Shown here piece by piece: positions 8,460-16,886 of a DNA stretch of 64,000 nucleotides. The DNA is from Vulcanisaeta thermophila (GTDB lineage: Archaea; Thermoproteota; Thermoprotei; Thermoproteales; Thermocladiaceae). The translations under genes and the position numbers were made by a program. The notes beneath the pieces are model-generated. The model was given only the letters and a program-made list of their open reading frames with translations. It made no database searches and was not told where the DNA came from. The stretch is from the NCBI RefSeq assembly GCF_001748385.1, contig NZ_BCLI01000001.1, forward strand, positions 351,177-415,176, given 5' to 3'. Within the stretch, counting starts at the first letter, position 1, and every line of letters starts with the position of its first letter.

Positions 8460-10913
8460 ATGCCTTCGTTGGTTGAAATACTTAGGGATGCTAAGAAGGA
8501 TTTGTATAAGCATCAATTGGATTTTGTTTCTGATATTATTTTGCTTCCTAACATTAAGGTGCTTTTGGCGGATGATGTTGGTTTAGGTAAGACTATACAG
8601 GCTTTACTTTTGACAAGAGTTCTTATGGACTTGGAGAGGGTTAATACGGTGTTAATTATTGTACCTCGTGCTGTGTTTAGTCAATGGTCCGAGGAATTGG
8701 AGAACTTTGGGATTGAGTATTATCCCATTGAGTCTGAGAATTTTCCCATTGGACATAGGGTCTATTTGATTACATTGGATAGGGCTAAATTAACGAATTA
8801 CTTGGAAAAGCTTTCTAAGTTAAATTGGGACTTGGTGGTTATTGATGAGGCGCATAAGTTAAGGCTTGATACACAAAGAGTAAATATTGCAAACCTGTGT
8901 AGAGAGGCTAGGAATTGCTTGCTTTTAACGGCAACGCCTCACACGGGTGATGAGACGGATTATAATTTCCTGAAGGGTTTGGTTAATGGTTTTGTTATTA
9001 GGAGGGAGAAGAAGGATGTTGAGGAGTATGAGGGGAGGAAGATATTTCCTCGTCTTCAGTATTGGGTTGTTCAGGTTAATGCACCACCTGTTGAGGCTAG
9101 GGCGTTAAATAGAATATTGAGTATATTGGATAGTAAGGAGAATATCGAGAATATAGTTAAGGTTGTTGTGAAGAAGAGGGCTATGTCGAGTCCTATTTCG
9201 TTCCTGACAACATTAACTAAGGTCATGGGCGGTTCCTGCACTCAGGATTTACTTGAGGAGGGAGAGCTTGATACATGTCTTGGTAATGTGTCTGGGCTTA
9301 AGGAATTGAGGGAGATGATTGAAGAGTACGCGAAGCTTCCTGATACCAAGCTTGAGGCATTGAAGAAGTTATTGTTTGAGATGAAGGGGTTAGAGAGAAA
9401 GAAGGTTCTTATTTTTACAGAGTACGCAACAACAGCCGAGTACTTATTTCATAAATTATATGAGTATTTATCTGGTAGGTTTGGTGGTTGTAGGATTTAT
9501 GATGCTGGTGAGGGGTTTGTTAGGGCGGATTGCGGTAGTGTTGGTTTGATGTACGCTACATCTAAGGCCAGGGGAAGGATTGATGTTAATATTGAGGCTT
9601 TTAACTTGGCGAAGTCGCATGAGGTGGCGATTTTCATATCAACTGATATAATGTCGGAGGGTGTTAATTTGCAGTCTTATAATGTGCTGATTAATTATGA
9701 GGTTGTTTGGAGCCCCACTAAGCATGTGCAGCGTATTGGTAGGATTTGGCGTTTTGGTCAGTCAGCTGATTCTGTGGTTGTGATTGATATGGTGTTGAGA
9801 ACTGGCTTGGATAGGGATGAGTATTCCTATTACATGTACCTTATGGAAAAGCTTTATGAGATATCTATGGAGGCTCTTACGCCTCAGAGTTATGGTGAGT
9901 ATTCCATTTATAAGTTTGATGAGGGTAGGATTGAGAAGATACTAGAGATTGGTTCATCAGTTTACCTAGATGAGTATAAGGTATTCAATGATGTAGTGGA
10001 TAGGAGGCTAGATGAACTTAGGCGCAAAATAAAGGAGATATTAGCAAGGAAGGAGGAGCTTAGGTGGAAGCCCAAGTCGTTGGTGGATGAGGGACTTAGG
10101 GTTAAACTAGGTTATCCACCGGAGAATAAACCTGAGGCGGGTAGTGGTTATTACCAGGTTGAACTAAGGTACATGCTAAATGGTACTCTGCTTAATAAAG
10201 AGGAATTATTAATTAGGTTGCCCACGCCATTGAGTAAGAGTCGTGAGGTGCCGGAGGTTGTTCTCAGGGAGATAGAGGTGCCTTGGGATAATGTAGAGGT
10301 TGAGGTTGGTGATGTTAAGGAAGATGAGAAAAGTGAGGTGGCACGTAGGGTATATATAGATGTGATAGACCCAATTAAGAAGTACATGGAATTCTTAAAG
10401 AAGTACGTACCATTAAATAATGTAGATCTTAAAATAGGCCTAATTAGAAGAGCAATTGTTAAACAGGGAGAAGGAATTACCTTAGTAACAGGTGATTTTG
10501 AAAGTCTAGTACAGAGAGAGATAAGAATCAGTAAAAGTAGGGCCAAGGTAGAACTTGAGGCTGTGAAGTGCGCCAAGAAGATATTAAATAAAGATGGATA
10601 TATTATTGTGGAGGATTATTCCAGTATGCCGAGGCCCTTTGACTTAGTGGTTAGTAGGAATGGGGTTTTGTATACCGTTGAGGTGAAGGGTAAGCGTGTG
10701 GAGAGGGCCAACGAGCCAATATCCTTCACGGTAAATGAAATAGATTGGGCCTCAAAATTCCCAAATAGGCATATAGTATGTATAGCGTATGTGGATGATT
10801 ATGGATGTAAGGAAACGGAGTGTATGACTTTCGAGGAGTTTCAAAGGCGGTGGATTCTAGAGACGGTAAGAGGAATAGAGTATAAGTTCAATGCGAGAAG
10901 GAAGGAGAATTGA
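8460..10913 (+). CDS. SNF2-type superfamily 2 helicase with C-terminal nuclease-like domain (Hma-like)
   Basis: An 817-residue SF2 ATPase. Motif I is GLGKT (about 41-45), motif II DEAH (about 132), motif III TATPH, and motif VI QRIGRIWRFGQ, the RapA/SNF2 pattern. The last 100 residues contain PFDLVVSR (about 725) and YTVEVKGKR (about 738), a D...ExK arrangement typical of PD-(D/E)XK or DUF3883-like nuclease folds. So one chain may both move on DNA and cut it. It starts three bases after the ATPase stop and is the last gene of the operon. Together the three proteins fit the helicase-methylase-ATPase (Hma) defence type listed by PADLOC, as I recall it; that identity is an inference. Confidence 0.85.
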   Translation: MPSLVEILRDAKKDLYKHQLDFVSDIILLPNIKVLLADDVGLGKTIQALLLTRVLMDLERVNTVLIIVPRAVFSQWSEELENFGIEYYPIESENFPIGHRVYLITLDRAKLTNYLEKLSKLNWDLVVIDEAHKLRLDTQRVNIANLCREARNCLLLTATPHTGDETDYNFLKGLVNGFVIRREKKDVEEYEGRKIFPRLQYWVVQVNAPPVEARALNRILSILDSKENIENIVKVVVKKRAMSSPISFLTTLTKVMGGSCTQDLLEEGELDTCLGNVSGLKELREMIEEYAKLPDTKLEALKKLLFEMKGLERKKVLIFTEYATTAEYLFHKLYEYLSGRFGGCRIYDAGEGFVRADCGSVGLMYATSKARGRIDVNIEAFNLAKSHEVAIFISTDIMSEGVNLQSYNVLINYEVVWSPTKHVQRIGRIWRFGQSADSVVVIDMVLRTGLDRDEYSYYMYLMEKLYEISMEALTPQSYGEYSIYKFDEGRIEKILEIGSSVYLDEYKVFNDVVDRRLDELRRKIKEILARKEELRWKPKSLVDEGLRVKLGYPPENKPEAGSGYYQVELRYMLNGTLLNKEELLIRLPTPLSKSREVPEVVLREIEVPWDNVEVEVGDVKEDEKSEVARRVYIDVIDPIKKYMEFLKKYVPLNNVDLKIGLIRRAIVKQGEGITLVTGDFESLVQREIRISKSRAKVELEAVKCAKKILNKDGYIIVEDYSSMPRPFDLVVSRNGVLYTVEVKGKRVERANEPISFTVNEIDWASKFPNRHIVCIAYVDDYGCKETECMTFEEFQRRWILETVRGIEYKFNARRKEN

Positions 10914-11153
10914 ATATAGGGTGAATATGCTGAGGTTCATCTTTGGTATTTCTGTTCTTCGTTAGATTTAAAGGCTTGCTTTTACTACGGTTTTTAGCTT
11001 CATGTGATTGTGGCTGTTATTAAATGGGATTATATGGTGAGGAGGCTGCATCCCAATAAATGCGTTTTCCTAAGCCTGTGGTTATTCCATTTTATAATAT
11101 GCTTAAAGCCGAGGGATCCCACACAAACTACTACGCAAAGTTCATTTCCTGCG

Positions 11154-11507
11154 TTATTTCATGAGTAGTCTTGCTGGTCTGATTTCTCTCCTTAGTGGGT
11201 CCAGTATTAGTCCGAATATTTCCAGGGTTACTGTGCCCAGTAGGTTTTCGTCTTCGCTTTCGCCGAGTATGACTGGGCTGTGTCTTTCGCCGTAGCCCTT
11301 TAACTCGATCACTGCCTCTGATGTTTTCCTCCTTATTACCGTGCCGTCTGCGAGGATTAGCTTCACTTCGCCCATGGGTTTTAGTCCTAGGTATTCCCAG
11401 ATTTCCTTCTTGAGTACTGTGTATGTGGATCCCGAGTCCACTAGTAGTTTGACTGGTACTTCCTTTCCCTCGTTCTTTACCGTGGCATCAATGTATACTA
11501 GGCCCAT
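11154..11507 (-). CDS. Retropepsin-like (clan AA) aspartic protease domain protein
   Basis: A 117-residue single-domain protein with the active-site motif LLVDSGSTYTVL near residue 22, the loop LILADGTVIRRKT (about 48-60) and a hydrophobic-hydrophobic-Gly ending (LGTVTLEIFGL). This is the plan of small archaeal proteins resembling half of a pepsin, which work as dimers. DSG rather than DTG is an accepted variant. Substrate and role are unknown. It lies alone between the defence operon and a cupin gene transcribed the other way. A distant relative is encoded at 43338-43760. Confidence 0.7.
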   Translation of the reverse strand: MGLVYIDATVKNEGKEVPVKLLVDSGSTYTVLKKEIWEYLGLKPMGEVKLILADGTVIRRKTSEAVIELKGYGERHSPVILGESEDENLLGTVTLEIFGLILDPLRREIRPARLLMK

Positions 11508-11579
11508 GTTTTTGGTTGCTTGTTTTGTGGTTTTAAACCCTGGGTTGGGTTTTTAGGTGGGTGTTGTGGTGGTTTTTTG

Positions 11580-11957
11580 ATGGTTGAGTATAAGGTTATT
11601 CAGGATGTGGTTAATGTCCCGCAGGAGCCCCTGGGTGTTAGGGGTGCTGTTGGTGTGTTTACGCAGTGGTTGGTTAGTAAGGCTGATGGTTCTGTTAGGT
11701 ATGCTGTTAGGAGGCAGGTGGTTAGGCCTGGGGGTAGGGCCCCGCTTCATAGGCATGCCTATGCCGAGACCTTCATCTTCATTAGTGGTGTTGGTAGGAT
11801 GAGGGTTGGTGATGGGGAGTTTGATGTGGGGCCTGGCATGGTTGTTTTTGTGAATTCCAATACACCGCATGCTTTGGTTAATACTGGGTCTGTGGATTTG
11901 GTGGTTTTTACCGTGATTTCCTACGAGGATGACATGAGCATTACCGTGCTTGAGTAA
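11580..11957 (+). CDS. Small single-domain cupin protein
   Basis: A protein of about 125 residues with the two cupin motifs: PGGRAPLHRHAYAETFIFISG, trimmed here to its core PLHRHAYAE (metal-binding His, His, Glu), and the second motif around PGMVVFVNSNTPHAL (His). The frame is open further up to 11520, but the added residues are low in charge and rich in Gly, Cys and Phe, so I take the ATG at 11580. Function is not fixed by the fold: a mononuclear metal enzyme or a ligand sensor are both possible. Its C-terminal end (VISYEDDMSITVLE) is nearly the same as that of the cupin at 37404-37775, so the two are paralogues. Confidence 0.75.
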   Translation: MVEYKVIQDVVNVPQEPLGVRGAVGVFTQWLVSKADGSVRYAVRRQVVRPGGRAPLHRHAYAETFIFISGVGRMRVGDGEFDVGPGMVVFVNSNTPHALVNTGSVDLVVFTVISYEDDMSITVLE

Positions 11958-11958
11958 G

Positions 11959-11968
11959 GGTTTAAATA
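11959..11968 (+). promoter_or_regulatory. TATA box of the glutamine amidotransferase gene
   Basis: GGTTTAAATA at about 11959-11968 lies 26-35 bases before the ATG at 11994, the usual place for a leaderless archaeal start. It begins right after the cupin stop codon (11955-11957). Confidence 0.45.
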
Positions 11969-11993
11969 CCCAAGGCTATATTGTTTATATAGT

Positions 11994-12833
11994 ATGTGTA
12001 GGATGGCAGTGGCCATTGTTAGGGGTGACCCTGTGAGGTTTGTGCCGGGTATTGTGGATAGCCTCGTTAAGGCTGCCTCGAATGATCCATACGGTGATGC
12101 GCTCTATGGTGAGAGGCAGCATAGGGATGGTTGGGGTTTCCTACTGCTGGGTTTTGGGGGTTCCAGGAGGGTTGTTTATTATAGGAGTTTGAGGCCCATC
12201 TTTGAGGATTCTGCAACCGAGGTTGTGGCTCAAGCCCTCTCTGGTCTTGATGCTGGCTCAACCGTGGTCCTCATGATACACGCCAGGGCGGCTAGTACGA
12301 ATACGCCCATTAACATACCCTCGACCCACCCAGTGATGTACGTGACCAGGGCTGGTTCTGAGTTGTACATGATTCATAATGGTTCCTTTATGAAGGATTT
12401 GATTGTCCGTGAGTTGGGTGTTGATGGTGGTTTTGCCTCTAGGTTTAATGATACCTACATAGCCAACATGGCCCTTGCCCAGAGGTTGGGTGTTGATGAT
12501 GTTGATCGTGATGCCCTGTCCTGGCTCCTGGGTAGGGTTAAGACTGGGGCTAACCTTGGACTTGCGCTGGTGGGTGGGCAGTTTGTTAATGTGGTTGTGG
12601 GTAGTTACTACAGGTTGTTGGGTGATGGTAAGGATGGCGTCAGGAGCACGTACTACAAGTTCTACAGGTGCTCCGTACCGGGTGGTGTGCTTTACGCCTC
12701 ATCAACCGTCATTGATTATTACAGGCCGCAGTTCGTGGGTGATTGCTGGGTTCTTGGTAATGGTGAGTACCATAGTTATAGGGTTGATTTTAGGGGTGAA
12801 TTCACGGAGCCAATGGTCTGGAGGTTTACCTAA
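11994..12833 (+). CDS. Class II glutamine amidotransferase (Ntn-hydrolase fold)
   Basis: A 279-residue protein that begins MCRM, so removal of the first Met exposes the nucleophilic Cys that defines class II amidotransferases. Family landmarks are HRDGWGF (about 43-49), HARAAST and the THPV/HNGS segments that build the glutaminase pocket. It lacks a synthase domain, as in the YafJ/EgtC-like stand-alone group; it releases ammonia from glutamine or acts as an amidohydrolase, and the acceptor is unknown. Its stop overlaps the stop of the convergent aldehyde dehydrogenase gene by 8 bases. Confidence 0.8.
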   Translation: MCRMAVAIVRGDPVRFVPGIVDSLVKAASNDPYGDALYGERQHRDGWGFLLLGFGGSRRVVYYRSLRPIFEDSATEVVAQALSGLDAGSTVVLMIHARAASTNTPINIPSTHPVMYVTRAGSELYMIHNGSFMKDLIVRELGVDGGFASRFNDTYIANMALAQRLGVDDVDRDALSWLLGRVKTGANLGLALVGGQFVNVVVGSYYRLLGDGKDGVRSTYYKFYRCSVPGGVLYASSTVIDYYRPQFVGDCWVLGNGEYHSYRVDFRGEFTEPMVWRFT

Positions 12834-14391
12834 CAATGGTCCTGGACTGCTCCCTTAGGAAGTTCAGTAGGTAGTAGGGTCCGTTGACGCCCTTACCCGT
12901 GGCACCGCTTGCCTTCCAGCCTGTGAATGGCTGTGCCCCTGGCCATGCCCCCGTGGTTGCGCCATCCCTCCTGTTCGCATACACCACGCCGAATTCTATC
13001 TCGTTGAAGAACTTCTCTATTTCGTTTGGGTCTTCGCTGAATATTCCTGCGGTTAGTCCGTAATCAACGTCGTTGGCCCTGGCTATGGCTTCGTCTAGGT
13101 TTTCGAAGGTGTCCACGAGTAGTATTGGTACGAAGAGTTCGGTGCGCCATAGGTAATTGTCCCTTGGCACCCCGGTTATTATTGTGGGCTCCACGTAGTA
13201 TCCCCTGTCATAAATGCCTCCGCTCAATACCCTGCCCCCAATTAGTACTTTGCCGCCGCTTTCTACGGCGTCCTTGACGTACTTAGCGAAGTTGTCCCTG
13301 GCCCTGGCGTTTATTACGGGTCCCATGAATGTTTCGCGTTTGCGTGGGTCCCCAACAACTATGTTCCTGGTCTTCTCTATGAGTAGTTTCATGAATTCGT
13401 CATAGACGTCCCTGTGTACGTAGACCCTAGACGCCGCTGAGCACTTCTGCCCTGAATACCCAAAGGCGGCCCTCATTACGCCCTCTGCCGCCTTCTCCAG
13501 GTCGGCCTTTGCTGTGACTATGACTGGGTTTTTGGAGCCCATTTCTAGGACTATGGGTTTGGGCCATGGTTGTGATTGTGTGAATCTTCTGTATAGTTTC
13601 ATGCCCACGTCCCTGGACCCCGTGAATGCTATGCCCGCGACCTTCGGGTTAGTCACTATGGCGTCCTCAAGGGCCTCGCCAGGCCCTATGATTAGGTTAA
13701 TGACGCCGTCTGGTATCCCTGCCTCCATCATTAATTCGTAGAGTACCACTGCGGAGAGTGGGGCTTCGCTTGTGGGTTTCCATACTGCGGTGTTCCCTGT
13801 GAGTAGCACGCCTGTTAGCATTCCCTTGGCTAGGGCCATTGGAAAGTTGAATGGTGAGATAACCACCCAGGCGCCGTATGGCCTCATTACGCTTGTGGCG
13901 TCCTCATTGGGTATTGGTGAGTTCATTTTGTCCACGTAGTAGTTCAGTTTCTTTATTAGGTCCACGTAGTACCTAATCACGTCAATCATCTCATGAACCT
14001 CCGCCAGCGCCTCAAACCTATTCTTACCAACCTCGTAAGTGATCACGGCAGCTAGCCTAAACCTATCCCTCTCAATGAGGTCCGCCAGTTTGGCGAGGAT
14101 CTTGGCCCTCTCGCTCCAGTCCATCCTGGACCAATCCCTGAAGGCCCTTATGGAGGATTCCAACGCCCTGTTGAGCTCCTCCGGGCCTGCCCTCTGGAAT
14201 TTGCCGATTAGTATGTTTGTGTCAATGGGGCTCCTCTTCTCGAATTTGCTACCCAGCGTTGTGGGTTTTCCGTCTATGTATATGGGCCATTCCCTACCGA
14301 GGGTTTCGGCCACCTCTTCCAGGGCCTTTTCGTACTTTGGGTGTATTTCCTCACTGGCCATTACGGATACGTAGGTTACCTTACCGCTCAT
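12826..14391 (-). CDS. NAD(P)-dependent aldehyde dehydrogenase, 1-pyrroline-5-carboxylate dehydrogenase-like
   Basis: A 521-residue member of the aldehyde dehydrogenase superfamily. The catalytic cysteine is C317 in YSGQKCSAASR and the general base is E283 in VLEMGSKNP; the cofactor-binding FTGSRDVG loop is upstream. GQKCSA and the LEMGSKNP form are those of the proline catabolic enzyme 1-pyrroline-5-carboxylate dehydrogenase (glutamate semialdehyde to glutamate), so this is the closest guess, but no proline dehydrogenase lies nearby and archaeal members can oxidise other semialdehydes. The start at 14391 is an ATG with a TATA-like box about 30 bases before it. Convergent with the amidotransferase gene. 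Confidence 0.8.
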   Translation of the reverse strand: MSGKVTYVSVMASEEIHPKYEKALEEVAETLGREWPIYIDGKPTTLGSKFEKRSPIDTNILIGKFQRAGPEELNRALESSIRAFRDWSRMDWSERAKILAKLADLIERDRFRLAAVITYEVGKNRFEALAEVHEMIDVIRYYVDLIKKLNYYVDKMNSPIPNEDATSVMRPYGAWVVISPFNFPMALAKGMLTGVLLTGNTAVWKPTSEAPLSAVVLYELMMEAGIPDGVINLIIGPGEALEDAIVTNPKVAGIAFTGSRDVGMKLYRRFTQSQPWPKPIVLEMGSKNPVIVTAKADLEKAAEGVMRAAFGYSGQKCSAASRVYVHRDVYDEFMKLLIEKTRNIVVGDPRKRETFMGPVINARARDNFAKYVKDAVESGGKVLIGGRVLSGGIYDRGYYVEPTIITGVPRDNYLWRTELFVPILLVDTFENLDEAIARANDVDYGLTAGIFSEDPNEIEKFFNEIEFGVVYANRRDGATTGAWPGAQPFTGWKASGATGKGVNGPYYLLNFLREQSRTIVR

Positions 14392-14420
14392 GGTGATCCT
14401 GGTATACCCTTATTATCATC

Positions 14421-14430
14421 CTTATAAGTT
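14421..14430 (-). promoter_or_regulatory. TATA box of the aldehyde dehydrogenase gene
   Basis: On the minus strand ACTTATAAGG lies 30-39 bases before the ATG at 14391, a slightly long but acceptable archaeal TATA spacing. Confidence 0.4.
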
Positions 14431-14479
14431 TTATCTTTATATTGATAATTCATTGATCATTGGGTATTTGTGGAAAAAT

Positions 14480-15109
14480 TTACAATTTAATTATTAGGTA
14501 GTTTAGCCCTAGGTAGGCTAGGAATAGGGGTATTAGGATAATGTCTGTTAGCTCTAGTCCCAGGGCCTCCAGGGCCCATAGTGTGCCTAGGCTGAAGAGT
14601 AGTGCTGATAGGGCGAATTTGAGGTGTGGTAGTCTTATCCTGGCTATCCTGTCCCTTATTAATGTGGTTAGTATGATTACGATGAGCGCTGCCAGTAATG
14701 TGCCCATTAGGGTTGATGTGTAGCTCCTGGGTATTAGGGCTATTAGTACCAGGGCTGCCTCGAAGGCCTCTATGGCACTTACCGTGAAGACCACAGCCAC
14801 ATCACCCCTCTCCTCACCCGAGCCACCCCTTTTTGCGTGTTTGAAGGCCCTCCTGGCGCTCCTAAGGAGTCTGTAGCCGAAGTAGAATAGTATTACTGAT
14901 GATGCCGCCAGTACGTAGTCCAGTGGTAGGTAGGTGATGTATTGGCCGATAGTGAATGTGGGGATGAGCACCAGGAGGACGCCGGCTATTGAGTATAGCA
15001 CGGGCCTCACACCCCTATAAATTCCCTGGTAAATGGCCGTTACCGCACCAGCCTCTGAGAGCTCAAGGAGGCTAATGCCGAAGGCTGCCGTGAAGACGCC
15101 AACATCCAC
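14480..15109 (-). CDS. Polytopic membrane protein, COG4280-like, possible ion or metabolite transporter
   Basis: A 209-residue very hydrophobic protein with about six predicted membrane helices and a short charged loop (about 89-100, RAFKHAKRGGSGEERGD). Two acidic motifs repeat in the two halves: LLELSEAG near residue 14 and SAIEAFEAA near 112. Glutamates in paired helices of this kind recall the FTR1/LysE-like transporters and the COG4280 membrane proteins, but no precise substrate can be given. It starts with GTG at 15109. A fragment of another permease lies just upstream. Confidence 0.55.
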   Translation of the reverse strand: MDVGVFTAAFGISLLELSEAGAVTAIYQGIYRGVRPVLYSIAGVLLVLIPTFTIGQYITYLPLDYVLAASSVILFYFGYRLLRSARRAFKHAKRGGSGEERGDVAVVFTVSAIEAFEAALVLIALIPRSYTSTLMGTLLAALIVIILTTLIRDRIARIRLPHLKFALSALLFSLGTLWALEALGLELTDIILIPLFLAYLGLNYLIIKL

Positions 15110-15140
15110 GGCCCTTGATCAATGCTTATGTTAATAAGAA

Positions 15141-15251
15141 TTACTCCCTTATCTTAGTGGCCATTAGGGCCGCTACGAGCGCTGTTAATGCCAATATTAT
15201 GAAGGAGATCACGAAGGCCTCCTTCAATCCGATATCGAAAACACATAAAAA
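15141..15251 (-). pseudogene. C-terminal fragment of a permease, probably MFS type
   Basis: Minus-strand codons from about 15251 down to the TAA at 15141 read DIGLKEAFVISFIILALT and then LVAALMATKIRE, the form of a last transmembrane helix and basic tail of an MFS carrier. A stop codon lies just before, so no more of the gene remains. It is probably the leftover of a deleted transporter. Confidence 0.35.
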
Positions 15252-15285
15252 CCTAACTTACGGGTGAGAGGTGGATTACTATGCA

Positions 15286-15310
15286 ATTGTTATTTTTAAT
15301 GAATAACAAT
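15286..15310. promoter_or_regulatory. 9-bp inverted repeat, likely operator of the amino-acid permease
   Basis: ATTGTTATT at 15286-15294 and its exact reverse complement AATAACAAT at 15302-15310 are separated by 7 bases. It sits 53-77 bases before the permease start, immediately next to a second perfect palindrome. A dimeric transcription factor site (for example Lrp/AsnC type) is a reasonable reading. Confidence 0.55.
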
Positions 15311-15311
15311 G

Positions 15312-15329
15312 TTATTAAACGTTTAATAA
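15312..15329. promoter_or_regulatory. 18-bp perfect palindrome at the permease promoter
   Basis: TTATTAAACGTTTAATAA at 15312-15329 is its own reverse complement over all 18 bases. Its right half overlaps or adjoins the likely TATA element (TTTAATAAG or the following ACTTAAATC) of the gene starting at 15363, so bound protein would block or steer the basal factors. Confidence 0.6.
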
Positions 15330-15362
15330 GACTTAAATCACCCCTCAAGCCCCAGTACCCCC

Positions 15363-16790
15363 ATGGCCCAATCCGAGGCCAGGACTTACGAACTTAGGAG
15401 GAACGCCACCGGTTTCCTAGGTGTCCTGTACAACTCACTGGCTGGGCAGGCCCCTGCGTATAGTATTGCCAGTGGTGCAGCCCTCATAATGGGTAGTGCC
15501 ATGGCAGCGGCGCCCCTCGCCATGTTACTGACCCTGCTTGGCGTCCTTGCGATTGTGTACTCAATCTACGTGCTTGGTAGGAGGTTCCCCCACGCGGCCA
15601 GTTTCTACGCTTACGTCACTAACACCATTAATTCCAGGGTGGGTTTCCTTAATGGTGTTGTGTACACAGTCCTCTATAGTATAATTGGTGTTGGTTCCAT
15701 AGCCATAGCCTTCGCTTACCTGGGTACCGAGGGTATATACGCAATTGTGGGTCACCCAGTAAACCCGCTGGTGCTGCTCCCCATACCCATAGTATTAGCC
15801 CTGGTACCCGCAATACTGGGCATAAGGCCCAGTATTAGGACTGAGATGACCCTGACCAGCGTTGAAATAGCGATACTCCTGGTTTTCGTGGCCCTAACCC
15901 TCTACTCACACCCCACTTCACTTTCACTACTACCCTTCACTCCCCAGGGAACCTTCGCAACGGGATTGGGCGTCCTGGCGGGTTTGTCCGGGGGTTTGGT
16001 GTTTGGTATTACGTACTTCATGGGCTTCGAGGTTAGTACGCAGATTTCCGAGGAGGCCAGTAACCCCAGGAGGTCCGTGCCCCTGGGCACTGTGTGGGCC
16101 ACGGTTATAATGGGCGTGCTCTACATACTGGTGACCTACGCGGTCATAGTCAACGTGGGCTACTCACAGGATGCTATTACTAACTTCGTTAATCAAGCCT
16201 CGGGCATGGGCCCAAACCCCATTTACTCATTGATTGAGCATTACCTGGGCGTGCCTGGGCTTTACCTATTCGCCATTAGTGTCATGTTTAGTGTGTTTGG
16301 TTGTTACCTGGCCACCCTCAACGCCACGGCCAGGATGCTTTATGGGATGGCTAGGGATGGGTTACTACCCAGTTGGTTGGCTAAGACCCACCCCAGGTTT
16401 AAGAGCCCGCATAATGCCCTCCTCCTCACTACGGGTGTTGCCGTGGTAACCATTGCGCTGGCTTACCTGGCCTCATACCTAAGCGGTCCCTCGAACCCCA
16501 TAGCCCTTACGTACTACGCCATGGAGGATGCCTACGCAATAGACTCCCTCTACTACGTGATAAGCCTGATACTAATAGCCGTGGGTGCCCTCAAAGTGAC
16601 TGGTTGGGCTGGTAGGGTTGCCCTGGCCCTGGGCATCTCGCTCCTAGCCATAACCTTCTATTACTCGGTGACTAATATTTGGTATGCGGTTGCGATTGTG
16701 GTCTCGATAGTACTGATAATCATTGTGGAGTTCACGGTACTAAGGACTAGGTTGTCTGGGATTAGGCAGACCGTGTGCCCCTACTGCTAA
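15363..16790 (+). CDS. APC-superfamily amino acid permease
   Basis: A 475-residue membrane protein with about twelve hydrophobic segments. The N-terminus carries the APC signature (GFLGVLYNSLAGQAPAYSIA, unwound first helix) and the central GFEVSTQISEEASNPRRSVP motif after helix 6, typical of amino acid, polyamine and related organic-cation carriers that use ion gradients. The C-terminus ends in CPYC, a small cysteine pair of unknown meaning. The gene is preceded by two strong palindromic sites and is followed 96 bases later by an NCS1 permease on the same strand. Substrate not deducible. Confidence 0.8.
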   Translation: MAQSEARTYELRRNATGFLGVLYNSLAGQAPAYSIASGAALIMGSAMAAAPLAMLLTLLGVLAIVYSIYVLGRRFPHAASFYAYVTNTINSRVGFLNGVVYTVLYSIIGVGSIAIAFAYLGTEGIYAIVGHPVNPLVLLPIPIVLALVPAILGIRPSIRTEMTLTSVEIAILLVFVALTLYSHPTSLSLLPFTPQGTFATGLGVLAGLSGGLVFGITYFMGFEVSTQISEEASNPRRSVPLGTVWATVIMGVLYILVTYAVIVNVGYSQDAITNFVNQASGMGPNPIYSLIEHYLGVPGLYLFAISVMFSVFGCYLATLNATARMLYGMARDGLLPSWLAKTHPRFKSPHNALLLTTGVAVVTIALAYLASYLSGPSNPIALTYYAMEDAYAIDSLYYVISLILIAVGALKVTGWAGRVALALGISLLAITFYYSVTNIWYAVAIVVSIVLIIIVEFTVLRTRLSGIRQTVCPYC

Positions 16791-16886
16791 GTGGCATTTA
16801 TTGCCAGTTAAAATTCAACTAACCAGGCAAGCCCCATATCCACTGCCACAACACGCTTTAGTAATGCCGCAGCCCCCACAGTACCC

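Noticed and set aside
11060-11164. 34-residue plus-strand frame starting MRFPKPVVIPFYNML
   Set aside because: Looks protein-like but is very short, overlaps the end of the retropepsin-like gene and has no recognisable family. Could be a gene remnant; not enough to call.
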